From assembly GCF_014529535.1 (NCBI RefSeq), contig NW_023503293.1:6048520-6112519 (forward strand): a stretch of 64,000 nucleotides of DNA. Direction: 5' to 3'. The translations under genes and the position numbers were made by a program. Under the pieces are notes generated by a model. The model worked only from the letters and a program-made list of their open reading frames with translations. It searched no databases and was not told the DNA's origin. This DNA is from Bradysia coprophila (lineage: Eukaryota; Arthropoda; Insecta; Diptera; Sciaridae). Shown here one piece after another: positions 48,435-61,340 of the stretch (position 1 is its first letter; each line of letters opens with the position of its first letter).

Positions 48435-51400
48435 TCGAACGCATGAGATCGGAGCTTATATTTCATTCAAGTTCACTCATGTATCAGATATTCAAACCGG
48501 ATAAATTTTTTTAACGAAATTTCAAAGCACTATACCATAAAACGAAGAGCTTTTCTTGGTTGCTATAATTTCTCTTTTTAAATAAAATTTTCCATAATCC
48601 TTAACCGAGTAAGATAAATGTAAGAGACATAAAATACTTTGCAGTAATTATTTATAAATAAAACAACTGCTACCGTAGACTAGACATTAGTGACACATAG
48701 CATCAATTAATTATTTACAAGTGAAAATATGAACAAAAATACAATGAATAAATCCTAATGAAAACCAAAGATTATTTTCCACCACAAAACGTGAGGTCTA
48801 CACCATTGTGTATCCAAGGATGGTAAGTTTTGCAAAATTACTGATACGAGTGGAATTTTGTCATCTGCGCAGTTTTCTAGAGAACATTTCCCATTTTCTA
48901 ATTCACACACACTGTTCATGGTCATTTCGAATTACATTAATTCTGCGAATTAAATTTGCTGGAATTTTAGTTACAAATTCGTTGCGAGCCGTCGTCAGTG
49001 CGTCCTCTAACAACGAATAAAATTTTAATATTTTTCATCATCAAGTAGTTTAAATTTTCGTTCATCGGCATTCTTTATGAATGTAAATCAGCTAAAAAAC
49101 CATTGTCAATAAAGCAGACATCGTATTTCAGAGTTGGAGAGCTTACCGAAAGTTTTGTTTTTCTGTTGAGAGTAAATAGCCTTTATCGTTCCGATTAATA
49201 AAAAAAGGTCACATAAAATGGGGCAGTTGGGTGACTTTGGTCAAATCAGACCGGAACAATCGATAAATCGGTAAAACAGTTAAAATCTAATGATGCAGAG
49301 GTCTGCAGAAATAAGAGGACTGTTCGAGTGCAGCGCCATGGCTGCATCGAATGTAACTGAAATTCGGTCCCCTTTATTTAAGTGATCTGCTGAATGTTTT
49401 TATAGCTGAATTCATACTCAAGGCAGACCTTATTTATCTCAACTTTTCAGAGTTTGGTCCACGATGTGTGCGATATTTTTCTTTGGTACTATCTCTTTAT
49501 ACCATCTGGTTGTTGAGCTCAAAAAATCGTACACATCACACTGGAAATGAATTTTCCAATAAGTTCTAAATCTGATGAAGCAGGTCAGTACAACAGCAAC
49601 ATTTATCGCCTAAAAAATTAACTCAAAAATTAAACATGACGCAAAAATGTAAGAAAACGCCATTTTTACAGTTACAGCGTAGCTTTCGTAAGTTTAACAT
49701 TTCTAAACAATTGGAAAAGGACCCGAAAACAAAAGAGTTTTATGCCAAACTCGCGTTGCTATGTGTATCCACAGTTATTTAGTATAATTTCAACTTCAGC
49801 TTAGCCTCAAAAATGCATTTTACTTACATTTCATCATTTCCGAATGCATTACTTTCCGTTGATACTTCGCATGTTTTTAGACATGTATCTTCGATTTTTA
49901 ACAGAAAGCGCAAGGCAAAGTTTAAAATTGATAAATGCCATTTTCGCCTTCATGTTCCGTGGGACCTAAATAGCTGCTGCTCGATAATTTTTTTGGACCT
50001 GTCTAATTTTACGTGCATTCTGCCACTAGCGTCAATTTAACGCCGGTAACGTTTTAATTCTTTGAGGCAGTTGCTTTCAGTGTCGTGAATAATTGATTGG
50101 ATAATTAATTTCAGATGAACAAATCGAATCCTTTCTAGATTACATAATGTTTTCTCGGGGTGATCGTTAGATTTACTCGGCCAGGGCATTTATTTTAAGT
50201 AACAGAATCAAAATTTCTTGTTTTTTTTTTCAGAATATCTCAATAAAGTCATTGTATTCTCGAAGCTATTTTTTTGCCAATTCATCAAATCCCTCGATGA
50301 ACTCTGGCAAGCATACACCTTTCACTGAGACTTGCGTCTTACTTAGGGTGCATATCACATTACTTAGGGCATCGATTTACTTAGGAGAGATGGTGTAAAT
50401 TTTGTCTAAATTTCCAGAATGTTTACTCCGACGCATTTTGTGCCGGTCACCCTTGGCACGGGTACCATTATGTCGATACATGAAGGGGCACTGATCAATA
50501 CGTTTAACACAAAAAAGGCCGAACCGATGATTGGCTGTGCTGGAAAATATGTTTCGATTTTAGCCAATCCATTCGTGGTATTTCAAAAATGATTCATTCC
50601 TGAGAGATTTTTTGTTCAGTATTTATATAAGGGACACGGGTCTGTAAATATATGTAAGTTGTTATATACAAAACACATACTGAAAATTTGCTCAAAAATT
50701 CTTCAAGTTTTACAGTCCACATAAAGGGGCATATTGCTTTGGAAATAAAAACGCACACTTGCTCAACGCTGCTATTGGAACGTAAGCTATGACTATTTTG
50801 TCACAGAGAGGAAAGTCATTCAACAAAAATTTTCTTTCCAATAAATACACACTCATCAACACACCGATGTAACAATTTAAAGACCACACTTTAAACACAT
50901 TGTGTGAGAGAGCGAAAAATTGAGTGGGTATGCGTATGTATATACTTAGTATGTAGTATACGAGGTATTTAATTCATAACATAGCATTTAAATGAATAAT
51001 AAAAAAAAACTGATGCGAAAATTGATATCTTCGAGACGAACAAGTTCTATTTTTGCGATTTAATTTTAATTTGCGTGTTCTATTCCCATTTTTTATTAAA
51101 ATTCAGTTTTAAAAACAGAATTTCTACCCGACATATTTTATATCCGAAAAGAATTTAAGTAACGACCGATGGAGTGTATATTTAAAGAAATGAAAACAAG
51201 AAAAAATAGCCGGCATTATCGTCGCATTTATAATACGTTTCATCTGCATTGGATGGACAAAATATACATAAATGTGTGGCTAGGTCGTCAGGTGATTTTA
51301 GAAAAAATACAAAATTCTTCACTTGTTTAGTTAATCGAAAATATGAATGTCTCGGCACATTTGACTGTCTGTACGCCTTCACAAAAAAAAACATGTAGGA

Positions 51401-53169
51401 AAGCGATATTTCTTCAGGCAGACAAAATATAAGCTCAATGAGCATTTAAGATGGGGGCTATATTTTGCGCATACATTACATACGACCACCCGAATAAGTT
51501 TTGTTATTTACTTAAATGATCGAATGATCTTTGCAGGACTGTAATTTTTGGGGTAGTCGGTCACGAAGCTTATGATATCCAGGTGACACATCACTTTCAA
51601 TGCTAAAAATTCACCACACCATACAAATTCGATTTTAATGAATTTGGCCAAATAGGGGCCACCACAAAAATCTCGTTTTCTACAATCTACCCCAACTTTA
51701 CATCTAACTTTTTAAATTGATAAAATTGTTCTTTTCATTTACAGTTCTAAAAAGTTTGTATAATAGTCTTATAATAAGACGATACTTTAGACCCTCCTAT
51801 TATATGGGCCTGTAAATCGACTTTCTGTTATCTCCATCTTTTAGCCCTTAGTGACATACAATTTTCTACTAACGAAAACAGGTATAAAACGACGGTTAAA
51901 GAGGGGAAGAAGTTAATCGTGTCCACAAAGAAATTCTACAGCAAAGGTAATTCCACGAAGAAGCACAGCAAATCCTACTTATGTACACACATAATTTCAC
52001 GAATTTTTCGTTGGGTTTCAATCGTTCGATACATCGTTTCATTGTTAATGCCATTGTCCGATAACTTCCATTCAACAGTTAAACACAAAAGAGATACACA
52101 CTTGACATGCCTAAAAAAGTGACCGTTCTTTTCTATTAATGTCCTAGCCGTATACAATGTTTTTTTTTGATTGGGAGAAACGTTCAAAAGTTCCCAAAAA
52201 TTTCTTTCGTATATAACGAATCCTCTAATACATGGAATTTTTTTTTAAGTGATAAAAATGGCAAAAAGAACAAAAATGTAATGGATGTGTATAGAGAGTG
52301 TGTTTATACATATACCGAAAAATTAAATAAAACGAACGATGCCAAAATACCATATAAGCGTGAGAAAATATTTACAAGAAAAATGTTATAATATGCAACA
52401 TATATAAATATGTACTGCGTACGTATATGATATTATTCAAGCTGTGCGGTTTTTAATACCTCTATATATAAAGTAGGTGATGTGTATGCTTGCCATTCAA
52501 CAAGTGAAAAAATAACATAAAGGAAGGATAAAATTCATTCAGAGTAAAAGCGTTGATGACGTATGGAGTGCTTAATATTGAAATAATTTTTTTTTTCTTT
52601 AACTCGAATCGGATTTATTACTCTATAAAGGAATGCGGTTTATTCTGTCAAATTTGCCAACTGTATCAAATACGAACACGTTCCTCTTAACCTTATAGAA
52701 ACGGCTTACTCATCTGTTAGTAACAAGCGGCGAGGAAAATCAGGGACGAGCACTATGTCCTAGTTATTTTATTATGTCGTATAAGAAATGAAGATTGGTG
52801 CAAATCTTTATTTATGTTGCAAGTTTTGTACTGTAACCAAGCGCCAGATAATTGTGTATTTTAAGTGGAAAAGGATTTTTGATAAGAAAATTCCCAAGGG
52901 ATTTTCAAGGATTCGAAAGGATTTTTTGGTCCATTTCAAAGGATTATCAATCATTTTTCCACGATTTTTAAGGACTTTCGCTCGATTTTAAAGGATTTTC
53001 TTGAAATTTAAAGAATTTTTTAACATTTAATATTCTCGTCTAATAATTAGTTATACTGGAGTCCAGTTGCACAAATATTGAAATATAGTAGGAAGTTTAG
53101 AAAAGCATCTGTTTTCGACAACGTCGTCAAAAATAAGCGAGGAACTCTAATTAGTGCCCTTTTCATAGC

Positions 53170-53360
53170 AAAACGTAAGATAAATCATTAAATCTACTTC
53201 TTCATGACTGTAAAGTATATACTAGTGCTAGTGTTTGTTGCAAAATCTATTACTTCAATATTTTTTTCACATATCTCGATAGATAAAAGGACATTAGCTA
53301 GCAACTAATCGTTTATTTTTGTCATCGTTGTCGATAGCAGATGACTGGACGATTTAAGTC
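53170..53360 (+). mobile_element. ACAGACGG MITE family, copy h
   Basis: Blocks ATCTACTTCTTCATG, ATCTATTACTTCAATATTTT, AACTAATCGTTTATTTT and CGATAGCAGATGACTGGACG in family order; the termini are eroded. Confidence 0.5.
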
Positions 53361-55515
53361 AGTTGATATCCGCGAGTTTTTCGTGTTTATTAATAAATGA
53401 GCTAATAATGAGTTTTAGTGGCTTACAGTAATCTGAAAATTGTTTTCTTTATTTTTTTTAAAACAATTTTAAAGTTTACAAAAGCTTACGAAAAGTAAAG
53501 TCAGCTCCATCTGAAAAATAAATTAAATTTTACCTGACCTGAATTTTAGGTCGTTGTTCAGATTCAGGTTGATTAGTCAAATTTGTGAGCTTTATTGGTT
53601 AAAAAAATTTTCACACAAATTTCAGGTCAAAAAAATATTTCAGGTAATTCAGGTCTAACCTGATCTCATGTTCTTTTAAGAGAATATTTTTATTCTCAAC
53701 CTAATCAGATTGCTGAATGGAATACAATGCTTTTAAACTTTAAACTTTTAAAGTTGACCAACTGGAGATTAGATACACTTTGAACTCTTCTAGACTTTTA
53801 AAGATCAGTTGAAAGAATAATAATGAGAAAAAAATGATCCTTTCGTCTCTCCAAAAAAAAATATTTAGCAGGACATTGTACCCAACCAACCAAGTAATAA
53901 GTGACCATGGAAACTCTCAACGAATCTCAATGTAAAAAAAATGTTTAATTGCTTTATTAGCACCAATTAGGAGCTACGCCACGACTATACGAATACAACA
54001 TTCTCAAAATTGATCAGTGCGAAACCGAATCGCCATGCTAAATGAAGCAATAAGCAAGAACATTCAAAAGAAGACCAAAAAAAAAATGAAGAAAAAAAAC
54101 CGAATGGAAACGAGTCAAAAAAAATGAAATATGGAAAAAGAAGAAGGTAAGGTAATATCCTTGTTCAAAATTCCATCTCAAATTTTCTTTTTTTACACAT
54201 TCTCTCCCATTCATTATTACCTAAAAAAGCAAATATCGACAACAAAAAATCTATTAACGAACGAGATTGATCAGAAAACAGGCTCCACAAATATTTTCAT
54301 ACTGTCGGTCGGCACGGCAAAAATACAAAAATATTTATTATAAAATAAAAAAGTGAAAATCATTCAAACTGAACCCAATTTCTTAGAAATTTTTATTTAT
54401 TTTTTACACCGTACCGTACCTAAAAAAAATAGTTTCTTAAATGTGCCGCTTATTGCCAGCCATAACAGCGAAACCACATTGTGTGAAATATTTTTTTTTT
54501 TTAAATGTCCGAGAGGAACCTTCCTTGAAGTGGTCGAACAATAATAAAAAATTGTTTTATTTAATCAAATTGAAAAGTATGTTTATTGTATTATGGAGGA
54601 GAGATATGATGCATTTTTTGTTGTTGTTGTTGTGTAAATAATATTGCAACCGATGATAGCTCCTTGACGTGAACGATTTATAAAATTTGCTTGATTTATA
54701 TGGACTATTAGTTATGTAAATTGAATGGGATGGGGGGAATAATAGCGTATAATATTTCGGCTTAAGCTTAATCATGAAAAGTTCAATGCATTTAACACAA
54801 ATTCAATTTCTCGGAAGAATACCGTTTCATTGTCAGAGACAAAACATAATATTAGTTATAACGACTGTGTGTACCACTGTGTACGAACATTGTGACAATG
54901 GACATACGGCATTGAGCATGTATACGACCAATGCTAAATTCGAAAATGAAAAATTACCGAACGAAACAATTCATTGAATTTTACGGCTACGAGGATGTTA
55001 TTGAAAAAGTTGCGGATATTTTTTATCAGGCCCTAGGTAGTTCATCTGAAAGTATTCATATCGACATAATCACTTCCCAAAGTTTTAAATGAATTTTAAG
55101 TTCTTAGCACCAAGTAGAATCTAAAAAAAATGGTTTGAAAAGTCTAGTACTTCGTTGATAATAACTGTTTGTAACAATTAAGACGTTTTTTTTTTCTCTA
55201 AATTTCACAGTTTTAATACTTTTTTTCGCGTTTATGACGTGGTATTTAATTCAAAATGAAATTAATTTGTTTACAATCTGTTTGGAGAGAGATTTGACTT
55301 CTAGAACGTAATTTTGTACATAAAAGTCCAGGATTCGAAAATGTTCTCTCAGTGTCAACACTGATAAACAGTCTCTAGACTCGGTCCTCAAACACAGCCA
55401 TCTTATGTTTATTAACGTTTTCGATGTCGCGACTACCAATTGTCTACCATGTCTACTGTCGCTAACTTCTGTTTTCTGCCTTATTCATGCCTTCGGTGCT
55501 TCTATTTATCTACTA

Positions 55516-56307
55516 CAGGGGCCGTCCATAAAGGACGTCTGCGCTTAGGGGGGGAGGGGGTGTTGGCTAAAAACGGACTCGTTGTGACCAGTGGAGAGGG
55601 GGGTATAACGAAATCCGGACGTCCACTTTATTTCTTGAAGTTTCTGTATAGTTTCATTACTTAAAAAAAATTCAGTGCATCGGCGCATCGGTGCAATTAA
55701 ATGAGTTTAGCAAAGGTGTTATTTGATGTGACGGAGGAACAACTTTGTGTGAGAAACCGACAGTTTTTCCATCATCACTGCGACTCCGATGCACGGCTGC
55801 AGTACGTCTCTTCTCCGAATATAACTTAAAGAAAATCAAACCAGTTGAAACGAAATTGCGATTTAATTTGGAGTGTAATGCGTGACACATTTATGTTAAA
55901 GTTACGAAAATCGTGCTTCTAAGTGGGACGTTTGATGGTTCGAACTAGGGAATACCTTCTTTTGTCCAGTATTGAAGTGTATGGTATGGTATGGTATGGT
56001 AACTATCGATAATCAAAATAATTATCCATCATTCCAGCAAATATTTCCAGGCGTCAATAACGCAGATTTTTGCATAATTACAATTTTGTTAATTTAAACA
56101 AATACTTGTTAGGTTGAACAAAGGATAATCGAAGTGAAGTTTTACTTCATATTTTTCGAATTAAGAAAATTCGTTTTTAACTAAAAGTGGACGTCCACCG
56201 GGGGGGAGGGTGTATTCGAAAACGGACATTAGTGTGACAAGGGGGGAGGGGGGTATCGAAAATCCAGTAGAAAACGCGGACGTCCTTTATGCGCCCTGGA
56301 CCACTAC
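55516..56307. mobile_element. hAT-like non-autonomous element, about 790 bp
   Basis: The left end CAGGGGCCGTCCATAAAGGA and the right end, reverse-complemented, CAGGGCGCATAAAGGACGTC are inverted; G-rich blocks (GGGGGGAGGGG) and GGACGTCCAC occur in mirrored order just inside. The 8-base flanks ATCTACTA and GACCACTA match at 5 of 8 positions, compatible with an aged hAT target duplication. A GGTAT pentamer microsatellite sits inside (about 55978-55999). Another matching end (TTTATGGACGGCCCCTA) lies at 57929-57945, so the ends may be nested. Confidence 0.6.
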
Positions 56308-56510
56308 AATCTAGCGCCTCGTTTTTGATTGTTTTTATTTTGTAAATATATTTATAGGTCAAAATTTATTTGTGAGATTAGAGTAAAAAAATTGAGACAT
56401 GCGTCTTCGACTTCAAGCAAGCCTTTACCAAACACTACCCTTGATCATATCTGATTCAGTCTTCCAGGATTGAACAAATACCCCGAGAAAATTTTTCTTT
56501 CTTTAGGAGG

Positions 56511-56908
56511 CATCAATGCTTAGCTAAAATTACAGCCATTTGTGTGTCACGTACTTCATTTTTGTTAATATCTTTTCATCAGAATCTGATTTAAAAAATG
56601 TACGACCGCAATATGTGTTACGAATGTGTAAGCTTTAAATAAAACTTAGTTTTCGTTGTATTCGTTTAACCACTGGTCAATGACCAACTCCAAGAAAAGT
56701 GAGCAGAAAAATTTAACGAAATTTCCATAAACTGCTCAGTTTCCTCAGAGCTGTTCAAACTGCTACAGCCAAATCTATTCTCTGTTGAAAGCTAACAAAC
56801 TCGTGGTCGTTATTGCGGTCGTCATTGGTCTACATTTTTGAAAAAGGATTCTGGTGGAAAGGTACAATCAAAAGTAAATGGAAATCCAGTGTCCAAATGT
56901 ATGTTTCG
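56511..56908. mobile_element. Diverged copy of the 21819-22572 foldback
   Basis: Shares CTTAGCTAAAATT, AATGTACGACCGCAAT, CTGCTCAGTTTCCTCAGAGC, ACTCGTGGTCGT and CTACATTTTTGAAAA with the intron element, again with one part reversed, but the central part is lost. Confidence 0.65.
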
Positions 56909-57045
56909 TGTCCTGCAGCAGGACATGTAGGACATTTTTTTGAGATACATGAAAAAAGCAGGATTCCAATTAAGGTTCAAAAACTGCCAGTCCCTTAATC
57001 CATTCACATTATTCTGCGGTTAAGCTCGAAAATAAAAAAAATCCG

Positions 57046-57225
57046 TTACAGTCGAAATATAGATTTCGGGATTTTTAGAGATACCATCGTTTCTGTAATT
57101 CTCTCAATTGCCATTTGAAATTATATGCGAAATGAGAGAATACAGAAAAACGATGAAAACGATGATGAGGCATCCCGAAAATAAAATCCATAAAATCCCG
57201 AAATCTATGTTTCTCCGACTGTAAA
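57046..57225. mobile_element. MITE with TTACAGTCG ends
   Basis: The left end TTACAGTCGAAATATAGATT and the right end, reverse-complemented, TTACAGTCGGAGAAACATAG, both followed by TTTCGGGATTTT, form inverted repeats; about 180 bp. Confidence 0.7.
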
Positions 57226-57503
57226 TTGAACCAGAGACGAGGAGAAAAGTACATTCCTTTTTGGCGGATTTGCACTTTGATTCCTATTATTTCCTATAAT
57301 TCCTAATAATTTCTAAGAATTCCACGATATTTTCTGTTACTATCCAATTCATTGTCTACTTTTTAGAAACAATTTTCTAAAATTTTTCTTTCCTTTTCTT
57401 TATTCCGATAATTTTCTAAGATTTCCTACAAATTTAAAGAAAACGAACAAAAACCGTCGAAATTACTGCAGTGTCGTAGCTGCCGAAGTATCCGGTAAAT
57501 AAT

Positions 57504-57752
57504 AAGAATTGAAGTAAATACTAGAAATTGAAGGAGTTACAAGAATTGACTGGTAATACGAGAAATTGAAAGTAAATGAAAGGATCAATCAGTGAGTGAA
57601 CTGTATTTTACAAACCGAATAGCTAGGACCGGAAACCTGCATCATTTGTTTGTCATACTTATCCGTATTTCCTTTCATTTACGTCAAATTTCTCGTATTT
57701 CCAGTCAATTCCTTGTAACTTTTCAACTTCTAGTATTTCCTTCAATTCCTCG
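57504..57752. mobile_element. Foldback element with arms of about 80 bp
   Basis: GAATTGAAGTAAATACTAGA and GAATTGACTGGTAATACGAG on the left are mirrored on the right by TCTAGTATTTCCTTCAATTC and CTCGTATTTCCAGTCAATTC. Confidence 0.65.
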
Positions 57753-58319
57753 TTTAGAGATATGATCTAAATCAATAAAGTAAACTATCAATTTCTACAC
57801 TGACGGGATGACGATAAAGACTTGAGCGGTCTGCGTAATTTCCTCATACTGTATTCGAAAGATTCCAGCGCCCCATTTTACCAGCGCCATGGTCCAATTG
57901 GTCTCTATGAAGAAGCGCCACTGCCTTTATGGACGGCCCCTACACATTCCACATCATTAAAAATGCAAAATTCCGAGACCAATGTTTTTCACCTCATATA
58001 ACACATTCCTCATGTCATAATTAGACAATGATAGCTCCAATAATACGACATAGGCAGAAAAAACAAGCTTGCCATAGTTCTTTTTTAAATCAATTTTGGA
58101 CTTTCGGAGCGACCACGACAGAGTAAAGTTAACCAGGCAGGAGCGCTGATTTGACAAGGGCCCTGAATAATCTAGTAGCCCAATATTTTTTGCGAACAAA
58201 ATTTTTCAATTTATGTCAGTGTTCATTTGAGTTCATTTTCATACAATGCATTAGGTCCCTTATTTGACGTTTCGAAAATGAAGCGCTCCTGCCTGGTTTA
58301 TTTTACTCTGCCGTGGAGC

Positions 58320-58436
58320 GACTTTTAAAAACCGAAAACCCCGGTTTTTATTCTTAAAAGCCGCGGTTTCGTTTGGCTAAAATTGCCCGGTTAACCGGTT
58401 AACCGGTTTGGTTTAAACCGGTTTGCAATCCCTAGC
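58320..58436 (-). mobile_element. hAT-type terminal fragment with ACCGGTT repeats
   Basis: On the minus strand it starts CTAGGGATTGCAAACCGG and continues with AACCGGTTAACCGGTT units and CCGCGGC. Ends beginning YAGGGATTGC followed by ACCGG repeats are typical of some hAT elements; only one end is visible here. Confidence 0.5.
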
Positions 58437-59358
58437 ATCGTCATTACAAACAAAAAGTCGAATTCAAATTGATGAGTGGTAACTTGCCATTGGTAAGGAA
58501 ATTTAGTGAACCTCAGTGCTGCCTTGTTAAGCTGAGATACTGAATCTCATTGTTTGTGTGCTTTGCAGATGGTTCGAAAGCTTTCAGCTTTTTTTGGATG
58601 CCAAGTGCAATATATCAGTGGCCTACAAAAGGAGTTTAAAGCTTTCGCAAGCTTATCAAAAACAAAGACACAAATGCGATACGGTGTTTCGGCTCAACAT
58701 GACAGAGTGATTTTTTTTGGTAGCTATTTTATTCTTTAAACTTATTTTAAATCTGAACGAGAAAATTCGCAGTTGGGCTATTGGGGCTTAAGCGTTAAGA
58801 TTAAAATGCAGAAGTATCACGTCCAGTTTGCATGGAAACTCAAACTTAAATTCTTTTCTCAAATGAAGCCATCGCTTAAGCCAGATCCAATGCTAATAAA
58901 ACTGCGTCAATATAACGAGCGCTTTCAGATTTAAATAGCAGCATTTCGGTTCACTTTTTCAAATGTGAGATATCCGTTTGTTCAAAATTAATTCTTTTTC
59001 TGAAGAATAAATTTCGAACTGTAGAAACCTTAATGAATGTCAGCAGCCGTTTTTGAAGAATGAGAAAAGTAGAAAAATCGATTGTTTCAGATACTAACAC
59101 TATATTGCTGACTCCATGTCATAGCTGCGTGTTAAAATTTGGCTGTTTTTGATCAAAAAAGACATCCATTTTGTTTGTCATTGCCAAGAAGATCCCTGAC
59201 TCACTATCTTCCCTGACAGGATCTATAAATTCCTCTCCTAAGCTACCCTATCCTTCCATAACTAAACATGGTTCTGATAAATCCTCAACTAAGGATCTAT
59301 ACTCATTTGTTAATTCAATCGTAGAGAAGTTGTAAGCCAAACCCCGATGGAGCCGAAT

Positions 59359-59766
59359 TTAAAATTTAAAGAGCCCAAACCGGTGAAAAGAGAAAAAAGA
59401 CTGCATATGAGTGTGTAATTGTGCGTTTATAATTTGCATGACGTTTTCAACTTCAATCTCAATTCTAATCATGAATTTTTTTGGTAGTTGGCTAATATGA
59501 GCAAGTATTGAAATATATAACAAAGACGACATAACATAAAGAATTAACGCGAAAAGCAAATACACACCAGGGTCAGTAACATTTAGCCTTGAGTTATTGA
59601 AATAGTGGTATATTGCGCAAAGCAAAGTCGTTTTAAATGCCATTTGTGTGAAACTTTTTCGAATAAATGGCAGAGATCGGTTCTTTTTATACGAACTTTT
59701 TTTTTGTATGAAATATGGAGGTACACAAGATAGATTTTTACCGATAGATAAGACGGTATTTAACAC
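59359..59766 (-). pseudogene. Possible chemoreceptor-like fragment
   Basis: An uninterrupted 135-codon frame with two hydrophobic stretches: residues about 70-90 (PGVYLLFALILYVMSSLLYI) and a weaker one around MAFKTTLLCAIYHY. It ends HMQSFFSFHRFGLFKF, then a stop, which loosely resembles the segment before the last helix of insect gustatory receptors. No splice-linked exons were found, the last helix is missing, and the similarity is weak. It could equally be a chance ORF. Confidence 0.22.
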
Positions 59767-60315
59767 GGTATATCACTCTCTTGGAATTGATAATAAACTT
59801 TGGAAGTTTCGAGAATAACTTGAATAAACGCACATCATTTCTGGGGCAATAATTTTTTTTTAAGATTCGGAGAACTAATAACTTTTAAATTCACCGCCTC
59901 TGAACACGGTTCAGACCTTTTTTAAGGAATGTGGCCTGAAATCTTGATTTTTGTATTGGCAATAATTTCGTTAATTTATTGATTTGACATTATTACCCAA
60001 TCGTATTTCCTGACTGGTAAATAAGAGTTTTACTTTAAGAACTGGTAAACTGATTCCTGATCTTAAAAACATGAATAAATTTCGATTCACTTATAAACGT
60101 TGTTGGTGTCATGGCCATGAAAATCAAAAGAATCGAATTGTATTTATGTAAAGTAAGCGACATATTGAGCATCTCTATTCAAATTTTCATGTAAAATTGA
60201 GCTTTTTTATCATTGCCATCGCGGTTTTGTAACCAAATCAAAGAATGGTTTCGATAAAATTGAAATTAAATTTTGAAAAATTATATAGAAGACGACCTGA
60301 CGAATACAAAGAACA

Positions 60316-60500
60316 ACTGCTTTTATCTGTTATCGATAAAGTCATCTGAGATAAACGACAAGCTTTGTCTAATGCGGCCTTATATGTCATCAACCATCAA
60401 AACATCAAATCAAATAAATGAAAAAAAAAATTGAAACAAATCTTTTGAATCAAATGAGGTAATAGATTTTATGCTTGCCGACTGCGAAGGTTTAAGTGAA
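60316..60500 (-). mobile_element. ACAGACGG MITE family, copy i
   Basis: Reverse orientation; on the minus strand it starts AACCTTCGCAGTCGGCAAGC, then ATCTATTACCTCATTTGATT, GCTTGTCGTTTATCTC and CGATAACAGATAA. Confidence 0.6.
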
Positions 60501-60954
60501 TAAAGTTATTGTCCACTCTACCAAAACAAGTTTGGTAAATACACTACGTTAATGTTAAGTGAATTGCTTTTATAATGGACTATTTTCGGGAAAACGTTTT
60601 CCATTATTTTCATGTTCCCATGTTTTCTTTAATGTTTCCAAAAATAATTTTTGGGAAAAACTCTGGAAAACCGGAAAAATTTAGGAAATTCCGGAAAATG
60701 TAAGAAATAATGGGAAAATGTCCTAAAAATATTCTAAGTTTTTATATTTGATGGAATTGGTTTCTTGCACGCATTTAAAGTGACAGGAGCAAAATTCTAG
60801 AAGCGGAAATTTCAGGCTTGTGCAGAATATCCTTCTTTTCTCTCACTCGTACTGTGGATTTATTAGTATTTTACATTAGGGTGGGTCGATTTTACCAACT
60901 TTAAAATTTGCTAATTTAAACGACCTCTGTAGCTGGAACACTGGAAGGCCGTCA

Positions 60955-61125
60955 TCAACAGTTTTAAAATCGGATCTGTTACCTCATTTGCCCAAAAAAA
61001 ATCAAGACTTTATTGTTTCAAATTTTTTACTTCATTTTTTAAATAATATCATTTTTGCTCTATACGAACACATTAGTGATAGCTTGACGTTTTTTTTTGA
61101 AGCCGATATCGATAACATATTACAG
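60955..61125 (+). mobile_element. ACAGACGG MITE family, copy j
   Basis: Blocks GGATCTGTTACCTCATTTG, TTTTTTACTTCATTTTTTA, GATAGCTTGACGTTT and CGATAACATATTA in family order; both ends are worn. Confidence 0.5.
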
Positions 61126-61141
61126 CCAAGGTTCTGAAAGA

Positions 61142-61340
61142 ACAGGTTAAGACAACCCTGAGTTCATCACGAAGGCGGTTACACACAATTGCGTCAACGG
61201 CTGCGAAGTCCATATGTAAAATGGAACTTAACAACATCAAAATTCTGAATTTTCCAGAAAAATATTTTCTTCAAGTTGATTTCTCACACTATCTGTTTAT
61301 AAAATTTGGTGTCACCGCCTTCGTGGTTGTCCTAACCTGT
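61142..61340. mobile_element. MITE with ACAGGTTARGACAACC ends
   Basis: The left end ACAGGTTAAGACAACC, then ACGAAGGCGGT, is mirrored by the right end (reverse complement ACAGGTTAGGACAACC, then ACGAAGGCGGT). About 200 bp, non-coding; it abuts the ACAGACGG copy at 60955-61125. Confidence 0.7.

Noticed and set aside
52870..53020. AAGGATTTT run as a satellite
   Set aside because: The unit is too degenerate and irregular; similar A/T-biased runs occur at 8820, 57290, 60600 and 63340 and look like low-complexity DNA or old transposon interiors.
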